Shown: positions 1 to 7,278 of the stretch, in pieces
Numbering within the stretch: position 1 is the stretch's first letter
How the letters are laid out: every line of letters begins with the position of its first letter
DNA from: Verrucomicrobium sp. BvORR106
GTDB lineage: Bacteria > Verrucomicrobiota > Verrucomicrobiia > Verrucomicrobiales > Verrucomicrobiaceae
DNA: 38,642 nucleotides
Reading direction: 5' to 3'
Assembly (NCBI RefSeq): GCF_000739655.1
Contig: NZ_BATR01000147.1
Span: 1-38,642, forward strand
Made by a program: the position numbers and the translations under genes
Notes under the pieces: generated by a model
Told to the model about the DNA's origin: nothing
The model's database searches: none
Seen by the model: the letters and a program-made list of their open reading frames with translations, nothing else

Positions 1-573
1 CTCGGTGGCGTGCTCATGATGCAACTCGGGCCATGGCGCCGGCCCGTATGGATGCAGCCGCCCTGGATCGCCCTACTCTGCGTGCTGGGCGGCGCCATCG
101 CCTACCCTCTGGGAAACCGGCTGCTGCTCCTGCACCTGGAACGCACGGGAGAGAACCTCAACGCCACGCAGCGCGTCTTTGGCCTGACGCTGGCCAGCCA
201 GCCCCTGTGGTGCCTTGTCGCGCTCTATGCCTGGTCCCAGGCGGGCATCCCCTCCGCTGGGCAGGTCGGGCTCGCCGCCGGAGTCGCCTTAAGCGCCGGC
301 GTCATCGCCACCATCCTGTTCTTCCAAGCCACCGGCATGGTGCGCAGTCAACCCGTGGCCCTGGGGGCGGCCGAGGCCATGCAGGCGGCGGAGCTCCTCT
401 TTGCCATGGTGCTGGGCGTCCTCTTCCTGCACGAGTCCTGGCCACAAGGCCTGGCCCTGGGCGGAGCCGCCCTGGTGACGCTCGGCATTGTCGCCTTCGC
501 CATCCTCGTCGCCCGCCCCTCAGGGGAAGAACGACGCAAGCTCAAGGCGCTGCGCAGTGATCGCGGTGCGTGA
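1..573 (+). CDS. EamA/DMT-type multidrug transporter, C-terminal part (5' end outside window)
   Basis: The reading frame is open to the left edge, so this is the C-terminal part of a longer gene; the GTG at 10 is only the first possible start inside the window. The visible protein is mostly hydrophobic, with about five membrane segments. Examples are WIALLCVLGGAIAYPLG, an Ala/Gly-rich helix near residues 88-107, and a final helix before a basic tail (GEERRKLKALRSDRGA). The motif LGAAEAMQAAELLFAMVLGVLFLHE, split here only by description, resembles the last conserved region of drug/metabolite transporters, most like the EmrE-type multidrug efflux group. The substrate cannot be told from sequence. 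It ends convergently with the cupin gene, 50 bp away, with no obvious terminator between them. Confidence 0.75.
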   Translation, partial: LGGVLMMQLGPWRRPVWMQPPWIALLCVLGGAIAYPLGNRLLLLHLERTGENLNATQRVFGLTLASQPLWCLVALYAWSQAGIPSAGQVGLAAGVALSAGVIATILFFQATGMVRSQPVALGAAEAMQAAELLFAMVLGVLFLHESWPQGLALGGAALVTLGIVAFAILVARPSGEERRKLKALRSDRGA

Positions 574-623
574 GGCTCGCTTAGCCTCCCACGTGGGCGG
601 CATTTCATTGCCATGGCGCGGCC

Positions 624-968
624 TCACAACCGTATGACATAGTCCTTGCGCGTGGTTTCGATCACCTCCCAAGTTCCCTTGAACCCCGCCTGCAGAATGA
701 ACGCATCCCCCGCACGGAGCGTGTGAGGCTCGCCGCCGTCTTCAGTCACCACCGAGACGCCGCCGAGGATGCGGCAGTACTCCCAGTGAGCATTCTCAAA
801 ATGCCACTTGCCCGGCGTGGCCTCCCAGATGCCAGATGACAGGCCACCATCAGCCTCATCGAGGGTCCAGGATTTGAACCGGGGCTTGCCCGATATCACA
901 CTGCCCGAGTCAGGCGCTTCCACCTCCGGCTCTACGGCACCAATGCGCATGGCGATAAAGTTCGGCAT
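624..968 (-). CDS. Cupin-domain protein (ureidoglycine aminohydrolase-type cupin fold)
   Basis: This 114-aa protein is a single small cupin barrel. The segment ATPGKWHFENAHWEYCRILG followed by DGGEPHTLRAGDAFILQAGF and GTWEV matches the Cupin_3 pattern seen in many stand-alone stress-related cupins. The start is supported by a GGGAGG ribosome site 8 nt upstream. The gene lies 27 bp after the tetR gene on the same strand, so the two are probably co-transcribed. The enzyme activity and ligand are unknown. Small cupins of this type often sit beside regulators of small-molecule metabolism, so a role linked to the divergent Old Yellow Enzyme operon is an inference from position only. Confidence 0.8.
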   Translation of the reverse strand: MPNFIAMRIGAVEPEVEAPDSGSVISGKPRFKSWTLDEADGGLSSGIWEATPGKWHFENAHWEYCRILGGVSVVTEDGGEPHTLRAGDAFILQAGFKGTWEVIETTRKDYVIRL

Positions 969-995
969 AGAATGTCCTCCCGCTTCTGTTGTTCA

Positions 996-1691
996 CTATG
1001 ACCGCTTTTTCCGCGTCTTGACACCCGCTGATTTGTCACGCTGGGGCACGTCCCCTTCCGAATCCTTCGCCGGAAGCAATGTCATCGCAGTGGCGGCGAT
1101 GCGCTTCAGCTCCACCGAAGACATACCGTCGCGGGCCTGCAACGACATGCCCTCCAGAATGGTGTTCAGCGTTGAGGCGAGCGATGCCACATCGGTGTTC
1201 GCAGGCAACTGCTCCTCGACAACGGCCCGCTTCAGCCGGGTGAGGAAACAATCTCGCCCCTCCTGCCGGAGTGCTCTAAGCGCATCATTCACCTCCTTTG
1301 CCTCCTGGGAGACATTGGTGGCAGCCAGAATCACCATGCATCCGCAGGGCACCTCTTGGGAGGTGAGTATCCCGGCGGCCTCACTGAAGAAGGTGGCCAT
1401 CGCTTCACGGATATCCCGCGTGTCCTCCATCCGCTGCCAGGTGGCGTTCCAGTACACGTCCTCGTAGTGCTGGACGGCCTCCATGAACAACTGGGCCTTG
1501 TTCCCAAAGGCCGCATAGAGACTGGGAGGGTTGATTTCCATGGCGGCGCAGAGTTCTGACATGGCAGCCGGCTCGTACCCGCTCCGCCAGAACACTCCCA
1601 GCGCCCGATGGAGCGCCACCTCACGATCAAAAGTGCGCGGACGCCCCTTGCTCTTGTGTGGTGCGAGCTGGGTCTGTTTTTTCGATTTCAT
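996..1691 (-). CDS. TetR/AcrR-family transcriptional regulator
   Basis: A 231-aa regulator. The N-terminal helix-turn-helix is clear: GRPRTFDREVALHRALGVFW, then the recognition region SELCAAMEINPPSLYAAFGNK, matching the TetR pattern in which a conserved Ser-Leu-Tyr-Ala-Ala-Phe-Gly precedes Lys. The C-terminal ligand domain contains a PCGCMVI segment, common in TetR members of the YxaF/LmrA-like type; its two cysteines could in principle sense electrophiles (inference). The ATG at 1691 is chosen over an upstream one at 1745 because AGAGGAGA lies just before it and the longer form would cross the promoter region. A basic tail (KTRKKRS) follows the ligand domain. It is divergent from the flavin oxidoreductase gene, and a perfect inverted repeat lies between them, so autoregulation and control of the neighbour are likely. 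Confidence 0.9.
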   Translation of the reverse strand: MKSKKQTQLAPHKSKGRPRTFDREVALHRALGVFWRSGYEPAAMSELCAAMEINPPSLYAAFGNKAQLFMEAVQHYEDVYWNATWQRMEDTRDIREAMATFFSEAAGILTSQEVPCGCMVILAATNVSQEAKEVNDALRALRQEGRDCFLTRLKRAVVEEQLPANTDVASLASTLNTILEGMSLQARDGMSSVELKRIAATAMTLLPAKDSEGDVPQRDKSAGVKTRKKRS

Positions 1692-1725
1692 GTTCTCCTC
1701 TTCAATTCGGGTGGCAAAAAAGTTC

Positions 1726-1756
1726 TTGACGCCTGTAACGGTCATTACATAATGAC
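1726..1756 (+). promoter_or_regulatory. Promoter of the OYE operon with an overlapping TetR-type operator
   Basis: TTGACG at 1726-1731 and CATAAT at 1748-1753, separated by 16 bp, form a good sigma70-like promoter pointing toward the OYE gene. The perfect inverted repeat GTCATTA-CA-TAATGAC (1741-1756) overlaps the -10 box. A second palindrome, TTACGTAA, follows at 1761-1768, and GTAACG occurs on both sides of the region (1735 and 1765). Size and placement fit a TetR operator where the bound repressor would block RNA polymerase. Binding by the adjacent regulator is inferred. Confidence 0.7.
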
Positions 1757-1831
1757 ACCATTACGTAACGCCCACTACATTAATACCGCATTAAAGACTG
1801 ACGCGCAAGGGCAAGTCGATCGAGAACCACC

Positions 1832-2989
1832 ATGAGCATCCTCTTCTCTCCCCTCACGCTCCGAGGCGTGACCCTTCGTAACCGCCTGGCCCTGTCTCCC
1901 ATGTGCCAGTATGAGGCAGTCGATGGATTCGTGACCCCGTATCACGCCGTGCACTATGGCAAATTTGCCTTGGGCGGCTTTGGCCTCGTGCTGGTCGAAG
2001 CCACCGCTGTCTCACCAGAGGGCCGTATCACCCATGGTGATCTGGGCTTGTGGGACGATGCCCATATCGAGGGCCTGACGAACATCGCAGCATTCCTCAA
2101 GCAGCACAACGCTGTTCCCGGCATCCAGCTCGCCCACGCAGGTCCCAAGGCAGCCATGCAACGCCCCTACCATGGTGACGGCCCCCTCACCGCGGATGAC
2201 CATGCCCGTGGTGATCTGCCCTGGCCCATTGTCTCAGCCAGTGCCGTGCCGGTGGATGCAGCCTGGCTCGTCCCCAGTGCCCTGGATACAGAAGGCATTG
2301 CCAAGGTTCGTTCCGAGTTCGCGGCCGCGGCCCGCCGCGCGCTCACCGCCGGCTTCGAGGTGCTGGAGCTGCATGGCGCGCACGGTTATCTCCTGAACTC
2401 CTTCCTGTCTCCACTCACGAATCGCCGGACGGATGCCTATGGCGGCGATCTCCGCAACCGCATGCGGTTTCCGCTTGAAATCGCGGGCGAACTGCGCTCG
2501 ATCTGGCCGGAGGACAAGCCCCTCTTTGTGCGAATCTCTGCCGTGGATGGAAGTCGTGACGGGTTCACCATTGAGGACAGCATTGTTTTCGCAAAAGAAC
2601 TGGCCCGGATTGGCGTGGACGTGATCGACTGCTCGTCAGGGGGAATCGGAGGCTACGAGCACCCCAACGGCTACGGATATCAAGTGCCCTACGCTGAACG
2701 CATCAGGCACGAAACAGGCCTGAAGACCTTGTCCGTCGGACTGATTGTCGACCCTCACCAGGCGGAATCCATCGTGGCCTCAGGTCAGGCCGATTTTGTG
2801 GCCATCGGCCGCGAGGCCCTCCGAGATCCGCATTTCCCACTGCGGGCGGAACAGGTCCTGGGGGCCGCCAATCCCGAGAGCCCCTACGACACCTGGCCCC
2901 CGCAGATCGGTTGGTGGCTCAATGGCAGGGAGCGCAAACTTCGCAAAATCGGTCCGTGGGCCGCAGCCAACCGCACCGCGACCGCTTGA
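1832..2989 (+). CDS. Old Yellow Enzyme family NADH:flavin oxidoreductase (YqjM-like)
   Basis: A 385-aa FMN-dependent ene-reductase that should reduce C=C bonds of enones, quinones or other electrophiles using NAD(P)H. The TIM-barrel landmarks are in order: SPMCQYEA with Cys25, which matches the redox-tuning cysteine of YqjM-type enzymes; QLAHAGPKA near residue 99; the substrate-binding HGAHGYLLNSFLSP with His181, His184 and Tyr186; TNRRTDAYGG; and the phosphate-binding FVAIGREALRDP near the C-terminus. The length is normal for the thermophilic-like OYE class. It is the first gene of a probable three-gene operon with two NTF2-like proteins and is divergent from tetR. The ribosome site is weak (GAGAA). 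Induction by an electrophile through the TetR protein is an inference. Confidence 0.92.
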   Translation: MSILFSPLTLRGVTLRNRLALSPMCQYEAVDGFVTPYHAVHYGKFALGGFGLVLVEATAVSPEGRITHGDLGLWDDAHIEGLTNIAAFLKQHNAVPGIQLAHAGPKAAMQRPYHGDGPLTADDHARGDLPWPIVSASAVPVDAAWLVPSALDTEGIAKVRSEFAAAARRALTAGFEVLELHGAHGYLLNSFLSPLTNRRTDAYGGDLRNRMRFPLEIAGELRSIWPEDKPLFVRISAVDGSRDGFTIEDSIVFAKELARIGVDVIDCSSGGIGGYEHPNGYGYQVPYAERIRHETGLKTLSVGLIVDPHQAESIVASGQADFVAIGREALRDPHFPLRAEQVLGAANPESPYDTWPPQIGWWLNGRERKLRKIGPWAAANRTATA

Positions 2990-3034
2990 GACCTTCCCCG
3001 CCCTTTTCACCCTCCACACCAAACAAACCAAAAC

Positions 3035-3415
3035 ATGAGCAAACCAAACTACGTGCCGGAATACGATGCCATCGTCGAAGTGTTGAGCCAATACAACGAG
3101 GGCGGCGCAAAGGCCAGAAGCGCCATCATGAAACCAGCGTTCCATGAACAGGCCACCATCTTCGGCGTGGATGGCGACGGCAAGCTGGCTGGCGGCCCGA
3201 TTCAAGGTCTGTTTGACACGATCGACAGCGTGTTCCGCCCTTCCCCAGAAGCCAGGGCCGCCATCGTCCGAATCGACATCGTGGGCACCGCAGCCAGTGC
3301 CCGCATCGACACCGACAACATTTCAGGCTTCAGTTTCACCGACTTCTTCAATCTGTTGAAGGTTGAGGGCAAGTGGACGGTCGTCAGCAAGATCTACCAC
3401 ACGCATGCCGCTTGA
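3035..3415 (+). CDS. NTF2-like / lumazine-binding-type small protein (copy 1)
   Basis: A 126-aa protein of the SnoaL/NTF2 superfamily, closest in pattern to the Lumazine_bd_2 group. The supporting segments are an N-terminal helix (EYDAIVEVLSQYNEGG), MKPAFHEQATIFG, GGPIQGLFDTID, and the final strands FFNLLKVEGKWTVVSKIYH. This cone-shaped fold is used by isomerases, hydrolases and binding proteins, so no reaction can be assigned. It starts 45 bp after the OYE gene and is followed by a diverged paralogue, so it was probably duplicated inside the operon. A role in handling the OYE substrate or product is inferred from context only. Confidence 0.82.
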   Translation: MSKPNYVPEYDAIVEVLSQYNEGGAKARSAIMKPAFHEQATIFGVDGDGKLAGGPIQGLFDTIDSVFRPSPEARAAIVRIDIVGTAASARIDTDNISGFSFTDFFNLLKVEGKWTVVSKIYHTHAA

Positions 3416-3495
3416 GCGAATACTGATGATCTGGAGACGATGCCCACTGCCCGCCCCAGCCTAAGTTATTTCATTCACCCAACAAGAAACGCATT

Positions 3496-3879
3496 ATGTC
3501 AGCGAACATCAAATCTGTATCGACCAGCGATTTCAACGCCGTCATCGCCACCGCTCAAAAGTACGTCGACGGCCTGCGCATCGGCAGCGCCGCAGGCGTC
3601 GCTGAGGCCTTCCACAAAGATGCCGTGATGTATGGCTTCACCAACGGTCAACTCTTGGGCGGCCCGATCAGTAACCTTTATGACTTCGTGCAACAGAACG
3701 GCAATGCCCCTGAGATCACCACCCACCTTGATGTGCTGGCGATCACGCCAACTACCGCCGTGGTGCGTGTCGACATGGAAAAGGACGCCATCGGTGCCGA
3801 CTACAACGACTTCCTCACCCTCATCAAGATTGACGGCATCTGGAAGATCGTCGCCAAGGTCTATCACCAGTTCGAATGA
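3496..3879 (+). CDS. NTF2-like / lumazine-binding-type small protein (copy 2)
   Basis: A 127-aa paralogue of the preceding gene. It has the same landmarks at the same spacing: FHKDAVMYGFTNGQLLGGPISNLYDFV (described as one helix-strand unit), then DFLTLIKIDGIWKIVAKVYHQFE, compared with FFNLLKVEGKWTVVSKIYH in copy 1. The conserved parts are the GGPI turn and the C-terminal W-x-(I/V)-V-x-K-(V/I)-Y-H strand. Outside these the two copies differ at many positions, so the duplication is not recent. It closes the OYE operon, followed by a terminator-like hairpin about 95 bp downstream. Function unknown; two similar subunits could form a heterodimer, since NTF2-like proteins commonly dimerise. Confidence 0.82.
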   Translation: MSANIKSVSTSDFNAVIATAQKYVDGLRIGSAAGVAEAFHKDAVMYGFTNGQLLGGPISNLYDFVQQNGNAPEITTHLDVLAITPTTAVVRVDMEKDAIGADYNDFLTLIKIDGIWKIVAKVYHQFE

Positions 3880-3972
3880 CAATTCCCATCCGCCATCACT
3901 GTATAGAGGGGACCATGTCGCCGCAGGTTGGCCTACCGGACAGGCTGGATCATGCGACGCATGGATGGGAAC

Positions 3973-3999
3973 GGGGTCAAAAAGTCCCACCCCTTTTTT
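3973..3999 (+). terminator. Possible intrinsic terminator after the OYE/NTF2-like operon
   Basis: GGGGT (3973-3977) can pair with ACCCC (4-nt-flanked, 3989-3993), directly followed by six T residues (3994-3999). The stem is only 5 bp with an 11-nt loop, so efficiency is uncertain. Confidence 0.45.
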
Positions 4000-4023
4000 C
4001 TGAACGCGCATGGCGAAATCCCC

Positions 4024-4222
4024 ACGCCAACGGCGTGATACAAAATAGTCCCGCAGTCGCGGGATCAGACCGCGAAGCGGTCGCCACCCCGGGTATCGAT
4101 GGGAAAACGATGGAACTCCAAAGGAGTTCAACAAACCGTCCAAAACACCTGGAGACAACGCTCTCGCATCCCGTGGCCATCTCGTAATGTGTTCACGGCT
4201 TGTAGAACTCGCTTCGGAGTTC
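4024..4222. repeat. Cluster of five different short palindromes in the 3880-4319 gap
   Basis: The 440-bp gap before lrp holds no convincing gene. It contains five small hairpins in 200 bp: ACGCC-AAC-GGCGT (4024-4036), TCCCGC-AGTC-GCGGGA (4049-4064), GACCGC-GAA-GCGGTC (4068-4082), GAACTCC-AAA-GGAGTTC (4113-4129) and GAACTC-GCTTCG-GAGTTC (4205-4222). The arms differ, but most have 3-nt loops. Downstream, around 4239-4295, is a CCCAGGG/CCCCGGG-rich stretch like that at 9611-9655. Similar hairpins recur in other gaps of this window, so this looks like a REP-type mosaic rather than gene remnants. Confidence 0.75.
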
Positions 4223-4319
4223 CCATGAACCGATTTGCACCCAGGGTGGCGGCTTGATCCACGCCTTACCCCGGGCTTTTATGTATGATGCCCTTGGCGT
4301 CAGAGCACTTGTACGTGCC

Positions 4320-4790
4320 CTACGCCCCCACCGGCAGCTCGGCCGACGTCTTCACCACCTGCATGGGAATGTCTGTCTTGATGTTCCGCACCCCCTTGAT
4401 GCGCCCGAGGTGCTCGATCTGAAACCGCCGGTATGCCTCCAGATTGGCCACCACCACGCGGAGCAGGAAATCACAATCCCCCGCCATCAGGTGACACTCC
4501 ACCACCTGCGGCATCTGGCGGACCTCCTCCATGAACCCGCTAGTAGTTTCCTCATCCTGACCCGTGAGCCACACCCGGGCAAACACCGTCAGCCCCAGAC
4601 CGATCTTCGCCGGGTCCAGCAGCGCCACGTAGCGCTTGATCACGCCCGCCTCCTCCAGCCGCCGCACCCGCCGCAGGCAGGGTGACGGCGACAGGCCCAC
4701 CTGCTTGGCCAGCTCGACATTCTGCAGCCGACCGTCCCGCTGCAGCGCGGCCAAGATACGCCGATCGATGGAATCCAGAATCATTGGCAC
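4320..4790 (-). CDS. Lrp/AsnC-family transcriptional regulator
   Basis: A 156-aa feast/famine regulator. The N-terminal helix-turn-helix is LDSIDRRILAALQRDGR... VELAKQVGLSPSPCLRRVRRLEEAGVIKRY, a textbook Lrp pattern. The RAM (amino-acid-sensing) domain follows with FARVWLTG, MPQVVECHLMAGDCDFLLRV and HLGRIKGVRNIKT. Usual length for the family. An alternative start two codons later (4784) is equally possible; neither has a strong ribosome site. It is divergent from azlCD with about 108 bp between the starts, an arrangement known from other bacteria where an Lrp-like protein controls branched-chain amino-acid export. Regulation of azlCD by this protein is therefore a sound but untested inference. 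Confidence 0.93.
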   Translation of the reverse strand: MPMILDSIDRRILAALQRDGRLQNVELAKQVGLSPSPCLRRVRRLEEAGVIKRYVALLDPAKIGLGLTVFARVWLTGQDEETTSGFMEEVRQMPQVVECHLMAGDCDFLLRVVVANLEAYRRFQIEHLGRIKGVRNIKTDIPMQVVKTSAELPVGA

Positions 4791-4898
4791 AGCATGCCAT
4801 TCATTCGCCTATCTGCAACACAGCGTGCCACTTCGACCCCTGTATTCAGGCATAAACGCAAGGATCTTTTGTCGCCCTTCGCTTACCGTGCCTACACC

Positions 4899-5654
4899 AT
4901 GCAGACTTGTGATATTGCCGCCCCCCACACCCCGGCCATCGCGACCAAGACGCACACCGCCAGCGAGTTCCAACGCGGCGTCGTCGCCTCCATTCCCGTG
5001 ATGGTGGGCTTCATCCCCTTCGCCCTCGTGCTGGGGACCAATGCCATGCAAAAGGGGTTCGCCACCCCGGAAGTGCCCCTCATGACCGGGCTGAACTTCG
5101 GAGGAGGCTCCGAGTTCGCTGCCGTGGAGCTCTGGGGCTCCCCTCCCGTCATCCTGGCCATCGTCGCCATCACCTTCCTCGTGAACAGCCGCCACCTCAT
5201 CATGGGCGCGGCGTTGGCGCCTCACTTGCGCCACCTGCCAAAGTGGAAGGCGCTACCAGCCCTCTTCCTGATGTGTGATGAGTCTTGGGCCATAGGCCTG
5301 GCGGATACGCAGCACCGGAAGAGCTCTGGGCTCTTCCCCGCCTTCAGCCTGCCCTACTATCTGGGGCTCTCCCTCTGTCTGTATGCCACCTGGGTGATCT
5401 TCACCGCGGCCGGTGCCTTCCTTGGTCCCCGGCTGGGTGACATCCGCTCCTACGGGTTCGACATGGCATTCCCTGCCGTCTTCCTGGTGCTGCTCAGGGG
5501 CATGTGGAAGGGCCTCCGCCCAGCGCTGCCCTGGCTGGTGAGCCTGGCCGTGGCAATCACCACCTACCGGCTGATCCCCGGCGCCTGGTATCTCCCCGCC
5601 GGTGCCGCCGCAGGAGTGGCCTTTGCTTGTTGGAACACCAAGTCCCCATCATGA
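4899..5654 (+). CDS. azlC: AzlC-family branched-chain amino-acid exporter, large subunit
   Basis: A 251-aa membrane protein when started at the ATG at 4899 (MQTCDIAAPH); the frame is open farther upstream, but the family domain begins at about residue 25 (FQRGVVASIPVMVGFIPFAL). The family hallmarks are LNFGGGSEFAAVEL, VNSRHLIMGAAL and CDESWAI, followed by several hydrophobic helices. With the small subunit AzlD it forms an exporter of branched-chain amino acids or analogues in the inner membrane. The stop overlaps the azlD start (ATGA), implying translational coupling. The divergent lrp gene is the likely regulator. Confidence 0.92.
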   Translation: MQTCDIAAPHTPAIATKTHTASEFQRGVVASIPVMVGFIPFALVLGTNAMQKGFATPEVPLMTGLNFGGGSEFAAVELWGSPPVILAIVAITFLVNSRHLIMGAALAPHLRHLPKWKALPALFLMCDESWAIGLADTQHRKSSGLFPAFSLPYYLGLSLCLYATWVIFTAAGAFLGPRLGDIRSYGFDMAFPAVFLVLLRGMWKGLRPALPWLVSLAVAITTYRLIPGAWYLPAGAAAGVAFACWNTKSPS

Positions 5655-5962
5655 ACAGCACTACGCTCATCACCATCGGGGCCATGGCCGCTGTCACTTA
5701 TCTTACCCGCGTCGGCGGCTATCTCTTTCTGCGCAACCGGGAACTGGGTGCCCGGACCAAGGCCGTGTTGGAAGCCGCCCCCGGCTGCGTGTTGATCGCA
5801 GTGATCGCCCCGGAATTCGCATCGGGGAATCCCGCCGACCTCATCGCGCTAGGGGTCACACTCCTTGCCGCCACCCGTCTTTCCCTCCTGCCGACCGTAC
5901 TCATCGCAGTGGCCACCGCAGGCCTGTTACGCCACGCCGCCCACTTCACTGGCGGATCATAG
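5651..5962 (+). CDS. azlD: AzlD-family small subunit of the branched-chain amino-acid exporter
   Basis: A 103-aa protein with about four hydrophobic segments. It shows the AzlD features TYLTRVGGYLF near the N-terminus, then VLEAAPGCVLIAVIAPEF and a C-terminal LLAATRLSLLPTVLIAVATAGLLRH. Its ATG overlaps the azlC stop by the ATGA arrangement, which fixes the start at 5651 even though the frame is open upstream. It is the obligate partner of AzlC. A strong hairpin lies just after the stop. Confidence 0.92.
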   Translation: MNSTTLITIGAMAAVTYLTRVGGYLFLRNRELGARTKAVLEAAPGCVLIAVIAPEFASGNPADLIALGVTLLAATRLSLLPTVLIAVATAGLLRHAAHFTGGS

Positions 5963-5976
5963 CGCAAGACACCGCA

Positions 5977-5996
5977 CCGGCACCACGGGGTGCCGG
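5977..5996. terminator. Hairpin between convergent azlD and the lipoprotein gene
   Basis: CCGGCACC-ACGG-GGTGCCGG is a perfect 8-bp GC-rich stem placed between two convergent genes (stops at 5962 and 6023). It has no T-run on either side, so it may act as a 3'-end stabiliser or a weak two-way terminator. Confidence 0.5.
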
Positions 5997-6022
5997 GGCA
6001 TGCGTCCAGCCTTCTGGTCCAC

Positions 6023-6244
6023 TCAGTAGTACAGCCCGCGTCGGCCGCGAAGCTTGTCATTCACGTTCTCGCGTTTGTCCCAGTAGTCCTCCCGGCGATC
6101 TCCCGGGCCGCTCCAGTGGCGACGGTCATAACGGTCTTCGCGACGATCATAGCGATCTTCCACACGGTCCACATGCCCGGCCACACAGGAGGTGAAGCAA
6201 GTGGCCGCCAACAAGGCCAACAAGGCCATCAGTACAGCTTTCAT
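6023..6244 (-). CDS. Small putative lipoprotein rich in Asp-Arg-Tyr repeats
   Basis: A 73-aa protein. MKAVLMALLALLAATCFTSC is a signal peptide ending in a lipobox-like FTSC, although Phe at -3 is unusual. The mature part is short, highly charged and repetitive: VEDRYDRREDRYDRRHW, then GDRREDYWDKRENVNDK. This gives alternating acidic and basic residues with regularly spaced Tyr/Trp. The ATG at 6244 is preferred over longer forms because the signal peptide begins there. No family is recognised; it may be anchored in the outer membrane. It is convergent with azlD. Confidence 0.6.
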   Translation of the reverse strand: MKAVLMALLALLAATCFTSCVAGHVDRVEDRYDRREDRYDRRHWSGPGDRREDYWDKRENVNDKLRGRRGLYY

Positions 6245-6543
6245 AGTTTTAGCGGGTGAGTTAGGCGGGGTGAAGCGCAGGCATCCTTGCAATGCCTTGC
6301 CTGTCCCTCGTACAGCGGGCGCTTGGTTGAATGAATGAATATAGGTCGTGGTGCCTGCGTCCTTGAGGCGCATCCACGACACGGGGTCATCATATGGGGC
6401 AACCTGCATCGGCTGCACTGGATCGATCATGACGCAAATCCCTCAAAGAGGAAAGCTTCTCCCCTATCCAGAATCCGAAGAAATCACCCTCCACCCGCTG
6501 CACCACTGCTTGCGCTCACGAGTCCTGTCTTCACATTCGCGGT
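6245..6543. other. Gene-free gap upstream of csaA
   Basis: About 300 bp between the divergent lipoprotein and csaA genes. It must carry both promoters, but no clear -35/-10 pair, repeat or conserved small ORF was seen. Confidence 0.5.
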
Positions 6544-6894
6544 ATGGATACGGAAATGGAAACGATCGACTGGTCCGAGTTTACCAAGGTGCAACTGCGC
6601 GTCGGCAGAGTCATCAGCGCACAGCCCTTTCCTCAGGCCCGGAAGCCCGCCTACATCCTGCAGGTGGATTTCGGCCCCGAACTGGGCATCAAGAAATCCA
6701 GCGCCCAGATCACTGACCTCTACACACCGGAGACTCTCGTCGGTCGCCTTGTCGTAGCGGTGGTCAACTTCCCCAAGAAACAGATCGGCCCCATTCAGTC
6801 TGAATGCCTGGTCACCGGCTTTCACAATGCCGAGGGACACGTCGCTCTTTGCGTACCAGATCAAGACGTGCCGCTGGGCACGAGGCTTTTATAA
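6544..6894 (+). CDS. csaA: CsaA-like tRNA-binding / export-related chaperone
   Basis: A 116-aa OB-fold protein of the EMAP-II-type tRNA-binding domain family. The landmarks are VQLRVGRVISAQPFPQARKP, YILQVDFGPELGIKKSSAQI, LVGRLVVAVVNFPKKQIGPI and ECLVTGF, which match CsaA closely in order and spacing. CsaA is a homodimeric cytoplasmic protein proposed to act as a secretion chaperone and able to bind tRNA. Either the ATG at 6544 or the one at 6556 (METIDW) could start it; the second gives the usual family N-terminus. It stands alone between unrelated genes. Confidence 0.92.
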   Translation: MDTEMETIDWSEFTKVQLRVGRVISAQPFPQARKPAYILQVDFGPELGIKKSSAQITDLYTPETLVGRLVVAVVNFPKKQIGPIQSECLVTGFHNAEGHVALCVPDQDVPLGTRLL

Positions 6895-7035
6895 AAGATA
6901 CGAAAGTGACGCCCGCGACCGCACGACGTCACCCATGCCAAGCCCATCAGGACGCCCGCCTCAGCCCATCCCCCCACAATTGGGTGGAAGCCCGCTAACG
7001 ATTTGTGCGCAGTTATCGCGCCCCTATCTTGTGGC

Positions 7036-7230
7036 ATGCGGATCTACACTGTCATACTTACGAACGGGGACCGAAAAATCTACGAGGCGGATCGTCATGT
7101 TACAGGCAGAGATGCATTGGTGCTGCTTCGCCAGAACGGGGAACGGCTGACCTTCCCCATGAGGGATCTCAGAGGCTGGCAGCTCGTGTCCACATCCGCA
7201 TCTGCACCGATCGCTCAACCTGTCGGCTGA
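7036..7230 (+). CDS. Small hypothetical protein (64 aa)
   Basis: MRIYTVILTNGDRKIYEADR starts a compact protein of alternating strand-like segments, with RDALVLLRQNGERLTFPMRDLRGWQL in the middle and a loose C-terminal tail. It resembles a small beta-rich domain, but no family is recognised. The ATG at 7036 is preferred to one at 7003 because the strand-rich part begins there. A good intrinsic terminator begins 14 bp after the stop, which supports it being a real transcribed gene. Confidence 0.55.
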   Translation: MRIYTVILTNGDRKIYEADRHVTGRDALVLLRQNGERLTFPMRDLRGWQLVSTSASAPIAQPVG

Positions 7231-7243
7231 GTTAGCTTCATCT

Positions 7244-7278
7244 GAGACCATCGCACCAGCAGTGCGAGTCTCATTTTT
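7244..7278 (+). terminator. Intrinsic terminator
   Basis: A two-part stem, GAGAC (7244-7248) with GTCTC (7268-7272) and CGCAC (7252-7256) with GTGCG (7262-7266), closed by CAGCA and followed by ATTTTT (7273-7278). It serves the 64-aa gene on the plus strand and overlaps the stop codon of the convergent beta-helix gene. Confidence 0.8.

Noticed and set aside
4000-4320. CRISPR array suggested by closely spaced palindromes
   Set aside because: The palindromes differ from each other and there are no equal-length direct repeats or spacers, nor any cas gene.
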